Assembly: GCA_023823795.1 (NCBI GenBank) | Contig: CP085710.1 | Span: 2,940,001 to 3,004,000, forward strand | DNA length: 64,000 nucleotides | Source: Bacillus sp. F19 | GTDB lineage: Bacteria > Bacillota > Bacilli > Bacillales > Bacillaceae | Direction of reading: 5' to 3' | Part shown: positions 1 to 8,217 of the stretch, piece by piece | Position numbering within the stretch: the stretch's first letter is position 1 | Layout of the letters: each line of letters opens with the position of its first letter | Made by a program: the position numbers and the translations under genes | The notes under the pieces: generated by a model | Databases searched by the model: none | The model's input: the letters and a program-made list of their open reading frames with translations, nothing else | Told to the model about the DNA's origin: nothing

Positions 1-650
1 TGCGGGTTTGACGGATCCACTTCTATTTTTTCCCGAAGTCTTCTAATATGAACATTAATCACATTTTCATTCCCATAATAGTCATCTTCCCAAATAAAAT
101 GGTAAATTTGCTCCTTTGTAAACACTCTGCTCTGATTTATCATAAATAGCTTTAAAATATGAAATTCCTTGGATGTAAGCTGCACGGTCTTCCCCTTAAT
201 TAGTGCCGAAAAGGTTTTTAAGTCAAGAGAAAGCTCTTTAAAATGTACGATAGCTGAAGTAGATCCATTCTCTGTAGGAAGATATTGTGTTGCCCTGCGA
301 ATTGCAGCATGTACCCTGGCGGTTAGTTCAAGCATGGAAAAAGGCTTGCTGATATAATCGTCTGCACCAAAACCAAGACCTAACGCTTTATCTATATCAC
401 TCCCTTTTGCTGAAATGATCAATACAGGAATTAAACTCGTTGCTCTTATCTGCTTTAGGAAATCCATCCCACTTAGCTTAGGAAGCATTAAATCAAGTAA
501 GATTAAATCAACCTCATTTTTCTTAAGAAGAGCCAATGCCTCCTCTCCATCAAATGCAGTAAGTACCGTAAAATTCTCCTGTTCTAAGTGACAACTAACC
601 AGTTTACTTATTTCTCTGTCATCCTCGACAAGTAGGATATTCTTTTGCAC
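1..650 (-). CDS. OmpR-family response regulator (3' end cut by window)
   Basis: DNA-binding response regulator of a two-component system. The N-terminal receiver domain shows the acidic pair (LVEDD), the phospho-acceptor Asp in LILLDLMLP and the conserved Lys in ISKPF. A winged-helix output domain follows (LTSKEFHILKLF, then VNVHIRRLREKI), and the window ends just before the natural C-terminus. I chose the GTG start at 650 because the receiver fold starts right there (QKNILLVEDD); the ribosome site is weak. The partner histidine kinase would be expected to the left, outside the window. The next gene to the right is a divergent small secreted protein, so a regulatory link is possible but not shown. 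Confidence 0.9.
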   Translation of the reverse strand, partial: MQKNILLVEDDREISKLVSCHLEQENFTVLTAFDGEEALALLKKNEVDLILLDLMLPKLSGMDFLKQIRATSLIPVLIISAKGSDIDKALGLGFGADDYISKPFSMLELTARVHAAIRRATQYLPTENGSTSAIVHFKELSLDLKTFSALIKGKTVQLTSKEFHILKLFMINQSRVFTKEQIYHFIWEDDYYGNENVINVHIRRLREKIEVDPSNP

Positions 651-877
651 GTTTCCACATCCATTCTTTTGTAAGAATACCACCAAACTGAACAAAAAAT
701 GGTAAATCAAATTTTTTTGTCTCTTCATAACAATTTCTGTACCTTATCAAAAACTCCTTCTTATTCCCATGGTGGTACCCCATTGCAATCCAAAAAGACT
801 AAAAAAACTGTTATCAAAATGAATTTACATAATATACTTTATTTGTAAATAGGTTTTAAAAATAAGGAGGGAATTTG

Positions 878-1312
878 TTGAAAAATATATTATCTGTTCT
901 TGGTGTTATGGTTATTAGTTTAATTGGAGTTTTTTCTTTTGGAACTGATAAAGCAAGTGCTGATTATAGTTCTGGTTGGGGAAGTTTTCACACTGAGGAT
1001 GGAAAACATGAAGGAATAGTAAGTACAAATAATACGGATCGAGAAATAGTTATTTTTACAAGGGGGATGTGGAGGCAGAGTTATACACCAGGAACTGGTT
1101 ATGCTCCAGCTCACGCACACAATATAAAAGCACGTGTATGCAATGTTAGTACAAATGCTTGTACAGGATACAAAGCGTTTACTCAAAATTATAATAGTCA
1201 AGGGGCAGTCGTAACCTTTTCTGGAATGAAAGTAGGAACATTTAAAATTGATATTTCTGATAATCTATATGGTGCATATGTATATGGTCAAAGAGTAAAT
1301 ATAGTCCGATAA
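878..1312 (+). CDS. Small secreted protein of unknown function
   Basis: About 144 residues with a clear Sec signal peptide: Lys near the N-terminus, a hydrophobic stretch of about 20 residues, and a likely cut after the ASA before DYSSGW. The mature part is about 115 residues, rich in Gly, Tyr, Ser and Asn, with two Cys ten residues apart (VCNVSTNACT) that could form a disulfide. Two TTG codons are possible starts (875 and 878); AAGGAGG at 864-870 gives seven bases of spacing to the second, so 878 is preferred. A terminator follows at 1328. I do not recognise the family. A signal peptide with a small Gly/Tyr-rich domain would fit an exported peptide, toxin or surface protein, but nothing here proves it. 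Confidence 0.7.
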   Translation: MKNILSVLGVMVISLIGVFSFGTDKASADYSSGWGSFHTEDGKHEGIVSTNNTDREIVIFTRGMWRQSYTPGTGYAPAHAHNIKARVCNVSTNACTGYKAFTQNYNSQGAVVTFSGMKVGTFKIDISDNLYGAYVYGQRVNIVR

Positions 1313-1327
1313 ATTTAATAAGACTAT

Positions 1328-1355
1328 ACACTTATTTATTAAGTGTCTTTTTTAT
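1328..1355 (+). terminator. Rho-independent terminator of the secreted-protein gene
   Basis: The six-base arms ACACTT and AAGTGT enclose a seven-base loop and are followed by CTTTTTTATTT. It lies 16 bases after the stop codon of the small secreted protein. Confidence 0.7.
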
Positions 1356-1444
1356 TTGTTCCATTAGAGTGTACCTTATTGATAAAAAATGGACTGATCG
1401 GTTTTTACCTGTTAGTCCATAAATATTATGTTACTCCATTAAAA

Positions 1445-1460
1445 CGCCCGATTGTTGAAT
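1445..1460 (+). repeat. Short dispersed intergenic repeat, copy 1
   Basis: CGCCCGATTGTTGAAT. Related copies at 49154, 51897 and 52035 share the core GCC-y-r-ATTGTTGAA or a close variant. Confidence 0.45.
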
Positions 1461-1527
1461 ATATCAAAATAAAACTTGCTGTATAGATATTGCATAAGCA
1501 ACAATCATCTTTTTATATGAATATCTA

Positions 1528-2496
1528 TTAATCCTTAACAAAAGTATCCGTGAATTCATTAACGTAATCGGATATTTCCTTATACCGCGTCCAATGAAGA
1601 TAATGGTGCCCTTCTAAAATAACGAGTTTATTAATAGCTACATTACTTAATTGCGTTTGATAAAAAGTTCTATTGGATCGGCCTTCTTTATTTATTTCAT
1701 TTTTATCTGTAGTAAAGATCATGACAGGCAAATTCGTAGGAAATGACATATCTTTCGTTTTTTCTATGTTATTATTTATTTCATTTCCTTCATCAACTAC
1801 ATTTTGATTATAGCCTTTCCAAGCAGAAATGATTTTGGTCATCTTTAAATTCTCATTAGAATAAGTTCCTTCATTTGCTAATGGTAGGAATTCATTAGGG
1901 ATGATAGATAATGCAACTCTTACAATTCCAGTTGGTGCAACAAAGCTAATATACTTGGGCAAAGTTGGTGCAGACTCTTCAAAATACTCCAATGCCTTTG
2001 GCAATGTGAAATCAATCCCTATAATAGCTTTAATTTCATCAGGATATTTATTGGCGTAATACATGCTATAGATTCCGGAAACAGAGTGAGGCATTAATAT
2101 GTATGGCCCTTCTATGTTTGATTTTTTTAGAGCTGTTCTTATTTCTTCAACTATATTTTCCACTGTTCGTTCCTTATTTGTTAAATCACTCCAGCCATAT
2201 CCAAAAGGCTCTACGACTACAATTTTATTGTACTTAGCCATCTCATTAATCAAAGGTCCAAAATCCAGCACTGGTGAAGAGGTACCCAAACCACTTAATA
2301 AGAGAATTGTATTTCCACCATCACCCTTTGTATAGACATGCATGTTGTTTCCATCTACTTCAACTAATTGCCCTAATGCTTGGTATTTTTTTTGTTCATA
2401 TATAGTCATAACATTATGAAAAATAATCCAAATAAGGAGGACTGCTACTATAGTTAATAAAATATTTCTCGTAATAATCTTTATTTTTGTTTTCAA
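1528..2496 (-). CDS. Membrane-anchored alpha/beta hydrolase
   Basis: A 322-residue alpha/beta-hydrolase with one N-terminal membrane segment (residues about 10-28, NILLTIVAVLLIWIIFHNV), so the catalytic domain is probably outside the membrane. The oxyanion region is LLSGLGTSSPV; the nucleophile elbow reads MPHSVSGIYS, a variant of G-x-S-x-G in which the first Gly is His. The acid is probably the Asp in FTTDKNE and the base the His in EGHHYLHW near the C-terminus. The start is TTG with an upstream GGAAG. It stands alone, with no neighbour to suggest a substrate. Esterase or lipase-like activity is the safe reading; the natural substrate is unknown. Confidence 0.8.
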   Translation of the reverse strand: MKTKIKIITRNILLTIVAVLLIWIIFHNVMTIYEQKKYQALGQLVEVDGNNMHVYTKGDGGNTILLLSGLGTSSPVLDFGPLINEMAKYNKIVVVEPFGYGWSDLTNKERTVENIVEEIRTALKKSNIEGPYILMPHSVSGIYSMYYANKYPDEIKAIIGIDFTLPKALEYFEESAPTLPKYISFVAPTGIVRVALSIIPNEFLPLANEGTYSNENLKMTKIISAWKGYNQNVVDEGNEINNNIEKTKDMSFPTNLPVMIFTTDKNEINKEGRSNRTFYQTQLSNVAINKLVILEGHHYLHWTRYKEISDYVNEFTDTFVKD

Positions 2497-2669
2497 GTTT
2501 TCACTACTTCCTATATAAACTCTATGGATATAAACGCTATATTCGATTCTAAATCTCGGTTTTCTTCTTTTGGGATTTTTATGACCAATCCTCCTTTTAC
2601 CTTTTCATGTCTATCTTAGGCAATGAAGGTTAAAGTCAGGTTAGAGGAAAGTTTAAATTTCATTTAAAA

Positions 2670-2717
2670 AAGGTGTATGTGAAAGGACACTATTTAAGTC
2701 CTTTTCACATACACCTT
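2670..2717 (-). terminator. Hairpin terminator downstream of a decayed gene
   Basis: Near-perfect 19-base arms (AAGGTGTATGTGAAAGGAC and its complement, one mismatch) enclose a nine-base loop. On the minus strand the hairpin is followed by TTTTTTAAAT, so it ends minus-strand transcription coming from the coding remnant at 2750-2885. Confidence 0.65.
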
Positions 2718-2749
2718 ACTTGTCTTTTATTTTAATCATTGTTCAGTGC

Positions 2750-2885
2750 TCAATTGTCCTCATACCGTCTAGATTCATCCTCTACACATTGTTGGCGAAA
2801 AGAATAATCTGCTCGTTTAAACACATAAGTGATCTTCCATAAATGGCCCGATTGCGGAATAATATTAAAAGCTATCTTTAACAAT
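2750..2885 (-). pseudogene. C-terminal remnant of an unidentified gene
   Basis: On the minus strand about 44 codons are open up to a TGA at 2750-2752 and read IIPQSGHLWKITYVFKRADY and onward to SRRYEDN. The reading frame is closed just upstream and has no start codon or ribosome site, while a strong minus-strand terminator sits 30 bases after the stop. This looks like the tail of a gene whose front part was deleted. I do not recognise the family. The rest of the 2500-3176 gap shows no convincing gene. Confidence 0.35.
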
Positions 2886-3176
2886 CTGATGCGTTAGTTA
2901 CTATGTAATACTTCCTCTTTCACATGCTGAATTACTCTTTGTTCCCAATTTCTATGAAAGATTTTTACTATCCCGCTCTTCCAATTTTAAATGGGTATGG
3001 ACATTGTATATTTATAAATTTCTGTAAAATAGAAGGAAAACAAAGTAAGCTGAAGAAGTAATAAAAGTGGATCATGCGGGTGATATTCATTTTACATTAT
3101 TGGTGTAATAGTTGACTTCATGAAAAAGCATCTGATGGTTCCGGACTATAAAAAATATTAATTAAGGGTGATAAAA

Positions 3177-3587
3177 ATGAGTCTGACAGCAGATAAAATC
3201 TTTGTGAACTTACCTGTAAAAAATCTTAATCAATCCGTCGAATTTTTTTCAAAAATCGGGTTTGAGTTCAACCCGCAATTCACAGATGATAATGCTACTT
3301 GTATGGTGATCAGCGAGCATATTTTTGTCATGCTGCTTGTTGAAGATTATTTTAAAACTTTTACTAAGAAAGATATTTCCGATGCAGGAAAAAGCACTGA
3401 AGTTATCTTGGCCCTATCTGCTGATAGCCGTGAAAAAGTAGATGAGATTGTTAATAAAGCCCTAAAGGCTGGAGGTTCAGAATCTAAAGATCCAATTGAT
3501 CACGGATTTATGTATGGCTGGAGCTTTCAGGACTTGGACGGTCACCTTTGGGAAGTTATGTACATGGATGAGAGTACCGTTAATTAG
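3177..3587 (+). CDS. VOC-superfamily protein (glyoxalase/bleomycin-resistance fold)
   Basis: About 136 residues with the two beta-alpha-beta-beta-beta modules of the vicinal oxygen chelate fold: the first module begins KIFVNLPVKNLNQSVEFFSK and the second ends in the usual DLDGHLWEVMYM with the metal-ligand-type Glu. This subgroup (often annotated as glyoxalase/extradiol dioxygenase or lactoylglutathione-lyase-like) is common in Bacillus and mostly without known substrate. AAGGGTG at 3164-3170 favours ATG 3177 over the in-frame GTG at 3168, which lies inside that ribosome site. It is monocistronic. Confidence 0.85.
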   Translation: MSLTADKIFVNLPVKNLNQSVEFFSKIGFEFNPQFTDDNATCMVISEHIFVMLLVEDYFKTFTKKDISDAGKSTEVILALSADSREKVDEIVNKALKAGGSESKDPIDHGFMYGWSFQDLDGHLWEVMYMDESTVN

Positions 3588-3629
3588 AACATTATTTATT
3601 TGGCAAGTGAAAAACCTCCATCTTTTGAA

Positions 3630-3722
3630 CTGCACCCCAAATGTTAGACACAATCTAACATTTGGAGGTGCAGTTTTTTTTATGGCTAAATTTACAGCGC
3701 AGGAAAAGATAAAAGTCGTCAT
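3630..3722 (+). mobile_element. Left-end remnant of an IS3-family insertion sequence
   Basis: The sequence starting TGCACCCCAAATGTTAGACA followed by a mirrored copy and a T-run, then ATG GCT AAA TTT ACA GCG, matches the left end and the first codons (MAKFTAQEKIKVV) of OrfA in IS3-family (IS150-like) elements as I know them. The coding part breaks off after about 13 codons and runs into the 3' end of the histidine-kinase gene. The long inverted repeat at 3630-3673 may now work as a terminator for the VOC gene. Confidence 0.6.
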
Positions 3723-5104
3723 TACCCTTTAGGTAATAAAATAATGATTGAAGTCCCTTTTAGCGGTACACTCTCGATGTCAATACTGCCGTGATGCAAA
3801 TTCACAATCTCTCTCACTATCGAAAGACCTAGACCTGTTCCTTCTGTTTTGCGGGTTCTTGCTTTATCTGCACGATAGAACCTTTCAAACGCCTGTTTCC
3901 TCTCATCCTCAGACATTCCAATCCCCTCATCACGGATCTTGATCATAACCTGATCCTCTTTATTATCTGTTTCAATGTGGATACTTCCGCCTTCCTCACT
4001 ATATTTAACGGCATTATTTAAAAGGTTTTCCCATACTGTTTGAAGCAAGGATGCATTTCCTATGATGTTTTCTGCTTTCAAAGAGTGAGAAAGGCTCATT
4101 TCTTTTTCTTCTAATTTCCACCTAAAGTGGTTAATGGTGTCTGACCATTGTTTATTTATTGAAAGTAGTTTCTTATCTTGAAGTGCAAGAGATTCATCCA
4201 AAACGGTTAATGCAAGCAGCTGTTTAGTTAATTCAGACAGTCTTGAGGTTTCTTGATGAATTATTTTCTGATAAGCGATTTGCTCTTCTTTTGTCACATC
4301 GGGCTTATTCAATAACGCAAGGTAGCTTTGAATCGTATGCAGCGGTGACTGAATATCATGTGAAACATTATTTACAAACTCTTTTCTTTTTGTCATCAGC
4401 TGTTTGATTTGAACACGCATCGCATCAAAACTTTTAGCTAATTGTCCGATTTCATCTCTGCGGGAAATGTTAATCGGTTCATCAAACGATTCAGCGGCCA
4501 GTTTTTTTGTCACTTTTGTCAAGTGAGTAATTGGATGAATTAATTTCCTTGCAACAATAATCATGCCAAAAATACTTAAAATCAATAGACCAATACCTAG
4601 ACCTCCGAATAAAAAACGAAGCTCTCCAAACAGCAAGCCGATGTTCGGCCGAATAAAGAGTGCATAGTTTGTTCCACCTGCTTCCATGGGAACACCTACT
4701 GAATTTTTCAGCTCATTTGCAAAAAATCCTGTCACAAACGTTTCTCTTGGGTAGTCTCGCATTCCATGATAAACTTTCCCATCTATGACAGAAGAAATGA
4801 CCTCTTTGGGCAAGGTTTTATCCCGGTACTCTCCTCCGTAGAAAGAACCGCTTCCGCTTTGATCCTCCACATAAAGCTGATAGCCGGATGCACCTAGCAT
4901 TTCTAGAGCATCACTTAGCTGATCGGAATTCAAACCCTCTAAATATGCCGACATCTCAGCCGCAATCGCTGCATTCTTTTTATCATTTTCTTTTTTTAAA
5001 AACTGGTGATAATACGTATTCATAACAAAGAAGGATGTTAAACTGCTGATGATCATTGTAATGAGAGTAAACCAAACGAACTTCAAGTAGAGTGAATGGG
5101 TCAT
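3722..5104 (-). CDS. hssS: Haem-responsive sensor histidine kinase HssS
   Basis: A 460-residue membrane histidine kinase. Two membrane segments (about residues 8-28 and 163-185) flank an extracytoplasmic sensor that carries stretches typical of HssS (FYGGEYRD, VYHGMRDYP, FVTGFFAN, IRPNIG). A HAMP linker follows, then the H-box FVNNVSHDIQSPLHT with the phosphorylated His at 249 (HDIQSP instead of the usual HELRTP), and an ATPase domain with ENLLNNAVKYS, DEGIGM, FERFYR and GTGLGLSIV. It overlaps hssR by four bases, so the two are translationally coupled. In Staphylococcus aureus HssS senses haem exposure and phosphorylates HssR, which turns on the HrtAB exporter; those genes lie immediately upstream here. 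The assignment rests on remembered similarity plus gene context. Confidence 0.85.
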   Translation of the reverse strand: MTHSLYLKFVWFTLITMIISSLTSFFVMNTYYHQFLKKENDKKNAAIAAEMSAYLEGLNSDQLSDALEMLGASGYQLYVEDQSGSGSFYGGEYRDKTLPKEVISSVIDGKVYHGMRDYPRETFVTGFFANELKNSVGVPMEAGGTNYALFIRPNIGLLFGELRFLFGGLGIGLLILSIFGMIIVARKLIHPITHLTKVTKKLAAESFDEPINISRRDEIGQLAKSFDAMRVQIKQLMTKRKEFVNNVSHDIQSPLHTIQSYLALLNKPDVTKEEQIAYQKIIHQETSRLSELTKQLLALTVLDESLALQDKKLLSINKQWSDTINHFRWKLEEKEMSLSHSLKAENIIGNASLLQTVWENLLNNAVKYSEEGGSIHIETDNKEDQVMIKIRDEGIGMSEDERKQAFERFYRADKARTRKTEGTGLGLSIVREIVNLHHGSIDIESVPLKGTSIIILLPKG

Positions 5105-5775
5105 GTCAGCTCCTCCATCTTATACCCGACTCCGCGAACTGTTGTAATTTGAATGTCTGGCGCCTTGCCGGAAAGCCGGCTGCGGATTCGTTTTATATGA
5201 ACATTGACGGTCTGGTCATCACCTGTGTAGTCTATTCCCCACACACTCTCAATGATTTGTTCGCGGGTAAATACATGATTTGGGCGAGAAGCGAGAAGAC
5301 GCAGGACTTCGAATTCTTTAAGCGGAAGCATCAGCGTCCCGCTTTCCGTCTGAACTTCATAGCTTCTGCGGTCAATTTTGATTGAACCAATATTCAGCAG
5401 CTCATCCTGCGGTTTCTGATATCTTCTTAAAATAGCTTGTATTCTATATAGTAATTCTTTAAATTCAAATGGTTTTACGACATAATCATCTGAGCCTGAT
5501 TGAAATCCCTTTTCTTTGTCTTCTATGTGATGCCTTGCCGTTAATAAAATGACAGGCACCTCGCAAATGCTTTTCAATTCTCTTGTTACTTCGAAGCCAT
5601 CTAATCCGGGCATCATGATGTCTATTACAGCTAAGTCTACCGCCGTTTTATTTATAATTGAAAGAGCTTCCTTGCCAGAATAAGCGGTGACTGCATCATA
5701 GCCTGCACGGTTTAACTCTATCTGGATAAATTTCACCATTACCTGATCATCGTCCACTACTAAAATTCTTTTCAT
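5101..5775 (-). CDS. hssR: Haem-responsive response regulator HssR
   Basis: A 224-residue OmpR-type regulator, the usual HssR length. The receiver domain has Asp8-Asp9-Asp10, phospho-Asp52 (AVIDIMMPG) and Lys in VVKPFEF; the C-terminal winged helix has LKEFEVLRLLAS and VNVHIKRIRSRL, ending in the RGVGYKME turn typical of the family. A GAGGGGAAGAG ribosome site precedes ATG 5775. It forms an operon with hssS and lies next to the hrtBA exporter genes. A perfect half-site of the staphylococcal HssR box (GTTCATATT, minus strand 5831-5839) sits just upstream, which might mean autoregulation, though the second half-site is poor. Confidence 0.87.
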   Translation of the reverse strand: MKRILVVDDDQVMVKFIQIELNRAGYDAVTAYSGKEALSIINKTAVDLAVIDIMMPGLDGFEVTRELKSICEVPVILLTARHHIEDKEKGFQSGSDDYVVKPFEFKELLYRIQAILRRYQKPQDELLNIGSIKIDRRSYEVQTESGTLMLPLKEFEVLRLLASRPNHVFTREQIIESVWGIDYTGDDQTVNVHIKRIRSRLSGKAPDIQITTVRGVGYKMEELT

Positions 5776-5830
5776 GTTCTCTTCCCCTCATAAAAAATAA
5801 ACCGATCGTCAAGTCTATTATGATCAAATG

Positions 5831-5839
5831 AATATGAAC
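5831..5839 (-). promoter_or_regulatory. HssR-box half-site upstream of hssR
   Basis: The minus strand reads GTTCATATT, identical to one half of the direct repeat bound by staphylococcal HssR. The expected second repeat two bases further is only poorly matched, so binding here is uncertain. Confidence 0.3.
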
Positions 5840-5848
5840 AAAATCAGA

Positions 5849-5875
5849 CTGCCACAGATTCTGGCAGCCTTTTTG
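5849..5875 (-). terminator. Terminator-like hairpin between hrtA and hssR
   Basis: CTGCCA and TGGCAG arms enclose a seven-base loop. The T-run (CCTTTTT) is on the plus-strand side; on the minus strand the hairpin is followed by TCTGATTTT. It lies directly after the hrtA stop and separates hrtBA from hssRS. Confidence 0.5.
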
Positions 5876-5876
5876 T

Positions 5877-6554
5877 CTATTTGAAAACCAATCCATCCCT
5901 CATTGTCACGACTTTGTCTGCATAAAGAAGCATTTCTTCGTCGTGAGTAACCATTAATGTGGTTATCTTCATCGTTTTTGTTAATTGTTTGATTAATTTC
6001 ATTATATCCTTTGACCTTTTAGAATCTAAACTGGCAGTCGGTTCATCCGCAAATAATATTTTCGGTTTGTGTATCAGGGCTCTGGCTACAGCTGCTCTCT
6101 GTTTCTCTCCTCCTGATAAAGATTGGGGATATGCATCCTTCCGATGATACAGATCTGTCAATTTGAGCAACTTTTCCGTTTCGTCGATTTGTTCCTGTTT
6201 CTTAAGCTTTGTTTCTGAGAGTTTAAGCATGAGCATAAGCTGTTCTTGAACCGTAAGAAATGGGACCAGATGAGAAGCTTGAAAAATAAAACCAAACTGA
6301 TTGGCTCTCAAATTTCTGATTTGGTCTTGATCCATTTCACTGATATTTTTATCGTTAAAAAGGATATGGCCATGAGTTGCATGCTGAAGCCCTGCAGCAA
6401 TCGTCAAAAGGGTACTCTTTCCTGAACCTGATGCTCCTACTAATGCAGTTATTTCACCTTCTTTAAGTGATAAACTAATTCCATTTAGTATCTGTTCTTT
6501 TACTTCGCCATTAATGAACGTTTTCTTCACATCTTTCAGCTGAAATATTGTCAT
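5877..6554 (-). CDS. hrtA: Haem exporter ATP-binding protein HrtA
   Basis: A 225-residue ABC ATPase of the LolD/MacB class. Walker A GASGSGKST, Q-loop in FIFQASHLVPF, signature LSGGEKQR, Walker B ILFADEPTASLD and the switch His in VTHDEE are all present. Length and order fit HrtA, which drives the HrtB permease to remove toxic haem from the membrane. It starts one base after the hrtB stop codon, so both are one operon. It ends at the hairpin in front of hssRS. Without the kinase context this could only be called a MacB-type ATPase. Confidence 0.85.
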   Translation of the reverse strand: MTIFQLKDVKKTFINGEVKEQILNGISLSLKEGEITALVGASGSGKSTLLTIAAGLQHATHGHILFNDKNISEMDQDQIRNLRANQFGFIFQASHLVPFLTVQEQLMLMLKLSETKLKKQEQIDETEKLLKLTDLYHRKDAYPQSLSGGEKQRAAVARALIHKPKILFADEPTASLDSKRSKDIMKLIKQLTKTMKITTLMVTHDEEMLLYADKVVTMRDGLVFK

Positions 6555-6555
6555 T

Positions 6556-7590
6556 TTACTCTCCTCCTTGTTGTATGGCTTTTAATGGTTCCACTTTTTT
6601 AATTTGAATACCTGATAAAGTAGCACCAATGAACCCTACTGCAATAAAAATGAGTGAAAGCTTGAAACTTGTCTCTGCCGGCAAATAAAATGGCAGGGCG
6701 TCAGGAGCAAGGCGTTCTAAAGCTTGGCTTACTAGAACCGATATTCCAAGTGAAGAGAGCGTGATGATCATCATTTGGCTCCACATCATGACAAATAATG
6801 ATCTCGTTTTCATGCCAATGGCTTTTAAAATTCCGTATAATCCAATTTTTTGAACATTCATCATATAGAAAAAGATAGTGAACAGCATGCCGCTAATGAC
6901 AATTAAAAACCAAGAAATCATGTTAAGGGACAGCTGCTCTGCTTTGTAGCTTGGAATTGTGCTGAGGAACTCGTCATTGGTAAATGACTGAAGTCCGGAA
7001 AAGGATTGTTCCTCATTTTTCTTTGGCAGAAAGATGAATTGCATCTCATTCCCCTTGAAAATTTCTTGATAATCTTCTTGATTAATAAAAGCTGCAGGTG
7101 CATGACTGAATTTTTTATGATCTGTAAACCCTTTTACAATCAGTTCACCGCTATATTGATTGTTTTTTACCTTATCTCCTATCTTCACTCCTTCTTCTAT
7201 TAAGGAACGATCTAGAATCACTTCCCCTTTTTCGACCTCATCAAAAAATGGCGATTGAGTTGATGTCACAAAGGCAACACTATGCTGTTTTTCTTGATCA
7301 TCGTTTAGGAAACCCATTTGGATTGCAAGGGCAGAAGCCTGTTTATTTTCCGCAAGGATATTTTCCTCAATCTTTTTATCAATCTTAGATGCGAGATAAT
7401 TTTCTTCAGCATCTGCATTCATATAGAAGTGACCCTCAGGCAAACCTTTTATCAGTGATGCATTATCTTGGGACAATCCATTTGAAAGCCCAGAAATCAT
7501 AAACGTCAGTAAACTCACTAAAAAGATGATCGATCCTAAAATGATAAAACGAGCCTTATTCTTTTTTATTTCCTTCCATGCCAGATTCAC
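6556..7590 (-). CDS. hrtB: Haem exporter permease HrtB
   Basis: A 344-residue FtsX-type permease: one N-terminal membrane segment (AWKEIKKNKARFIILGSIIF), a large extracytoplasmic domain of about 190 residues, then three C-terminal segments, the four-segment topology of HrtB/MacB-like exporters. GGAGG at 7598-7602 lies seven bases before GTG 7590, and the HssR-like repeat plus a TATACT -10 box lie upstream of that; a longer reading frame from 7650 would run through the promoter, so 7590 is the start. It is transcribed with hrtA and probably controlled by HssR. Confidence 0.85.
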   Translation of the reverse strand: MNLAWKEIKKNKARFIILGSIIFLVSLLTFMISGLSNGLSQDNASLIKGLPEGHFYMNADAEENYLASKIDKKIEENILAENKQASALAIQMGFLNDDQEKQHSVAFVTSTQSPFFDEVEKGEVILDRSLIEEGVKIGDKVKNNQYSGELIVKGFTDHKKFSHAPAAFINQEDYQEIFKGNEMQFIFLPKKNEEQSFSGLQSFTNDEFLSTIPSYKAEQLSLNMISWFLIVISGMLFTIFFYMMNVQKIGLYGILKAIGMKTRSLFVMMWSQMMIITLSSLGISVLVSQALERLAPDALPFYLPAETSFKLSLIFIAVGFIGATLSGIQIKKVEPLKAIQQGGE

Positions 7591-7621
7591 TTTGTGTCCT
7601 CCAATTCTTCTTGATAAGAAG

Positions 7622-7654
7622 AGTATAGGTGAGTAAGGTGAACAAAACATGAAC
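7622..7654 (-). promoter_or_regulatory. HssR-type direct repeat and promoter of hrtBA
   Basis: The minus strand shows GTTCATGTT, two bases, then GTTCACCTT (7646-7654 and 7635-7643). This is the arrangement of the HssR box of Staphylococcus (GTTCATATT, two bases, GTTCATATT). A TATACT -10 element lies at 7622-7627, eight bases past the second repeat, about 30 bases before the hrtB start. The repeat would then occupy the -35 region, as expected for an OmpR-type activator. Confidence 0.6.
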
Positions 7655-7713
7655 AGGAGATTACATTCGTTCAGTATAAAAAATCCTCTAAAAGGTTCGA
7701 AATCCTTTACAGG

Positions 7714-8109
7714 TTATTTAATGGATTTGTCATTTTGCTTATTATTGGTGTTTTTCTTCTTTATTGATTCTTTGTATGCTGCAATCTTATCATCAAGCAT
7801 TTTTTCTGTAGCCTCCAGCGTCTTTATTTGCTGATGTATTGATTTTCTATGATTTTCAAGCAGCTGCAGGCGAGCATATGCTGTATGTTCACCTTCTAAA
7901 TATAGCTGAGCATATTTTCTAATTTGTGCAATCGGCATTTGCGTTTGTTTTAGTTTGACCACAAAACGAAGCCAGGCAAGCTGGTCATCATTATAGATTC
8001 GAACTCCATTCACAGTGCGGCCCGGCTCAATAATGTTCTCTTTTTCATAATAGCGTAGGGTGTGAGTGCTTAGTCCCAATAAATCTGCTGTCTCGCCAAT
8101 GGTATACAT
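7714..8109 (-). CDS. MerR-family regulator (AdhR/NmlR-like)
   Basis: About 131 residues: an N-terminal MerR winged helix-turn-helix (YTIGETADLLGLSTHTLRYYE, then the arm with RIYNDDQLAWLRF), followed by a long coiled-coil helix and a Lys/Asn-rich tail. The effector region has no Cys, so sensing by metal or thiol in this protein is not evident. GGAGGG at 8115-8120 sets the start at ATG 8109 rather than at the in-frame ATG at 8130. It is divergent from the short-chain dehydrogenase at 8218, and the palindrome between them fits a MerR operator. Relatives such as AdhR respond to reactive aldehydes; that role is only inferred here. Confidence 0.85.
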   Translation of the reverse strand: MYTIGETADLLGLSTHTLRYYEKENIIEPGRTVNGVRIYNDDQLAWLRFVVKLKQTQMPIAQIRKYAQLYLEGEHTAYARLQLLENHRKSIHQQIKTLEATEKMLDDKIAAYKESIKKKNTNNKQNDKSIK

Positions 8110-8155
8110 CCTATCCCTCCAGGTTCTCATTTCTAGTAATTATTATAAATACTAT

Positions 8156-8186
8156 TTGACTTAGAGTATACTCTAACCAATAAAAT
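8156..8186 (+). promoter_or_regulatory. MerR-type promoter with 19-base spacer and palindrome
   Basis: TTGACT (8156-8161), 19 bases, TAAAAT (8181-8186). The perfect 16-base palindrome TTAGAGTATACTCTAA occupies 8161-8176, between the two boxes. An over-long spacer with a central operator is the hallmark of promoters activated by MerR-family proteins; it drives the short-chain dehydrogenase. Confidence 0.75.
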
Positions 8187-8217
8187 GAAAAAGAAATCAA
8201 TCGTTGGAGGAGTTCAA

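Noticed and set aside
3630-3673. Hairpin as a simple terminator of the VOC gene
   Set aside because: It may act so, but the hairpin plus the following MAKFTAQEK codons match an IS3-type left end, so IS origin is preferred.
7591-7650. Longer hrtB start at 7650
   Set aside because: It would place the first 20 codons over the HssR-like repeat and -10 box, while a GGAGG site serves GTG 7590.
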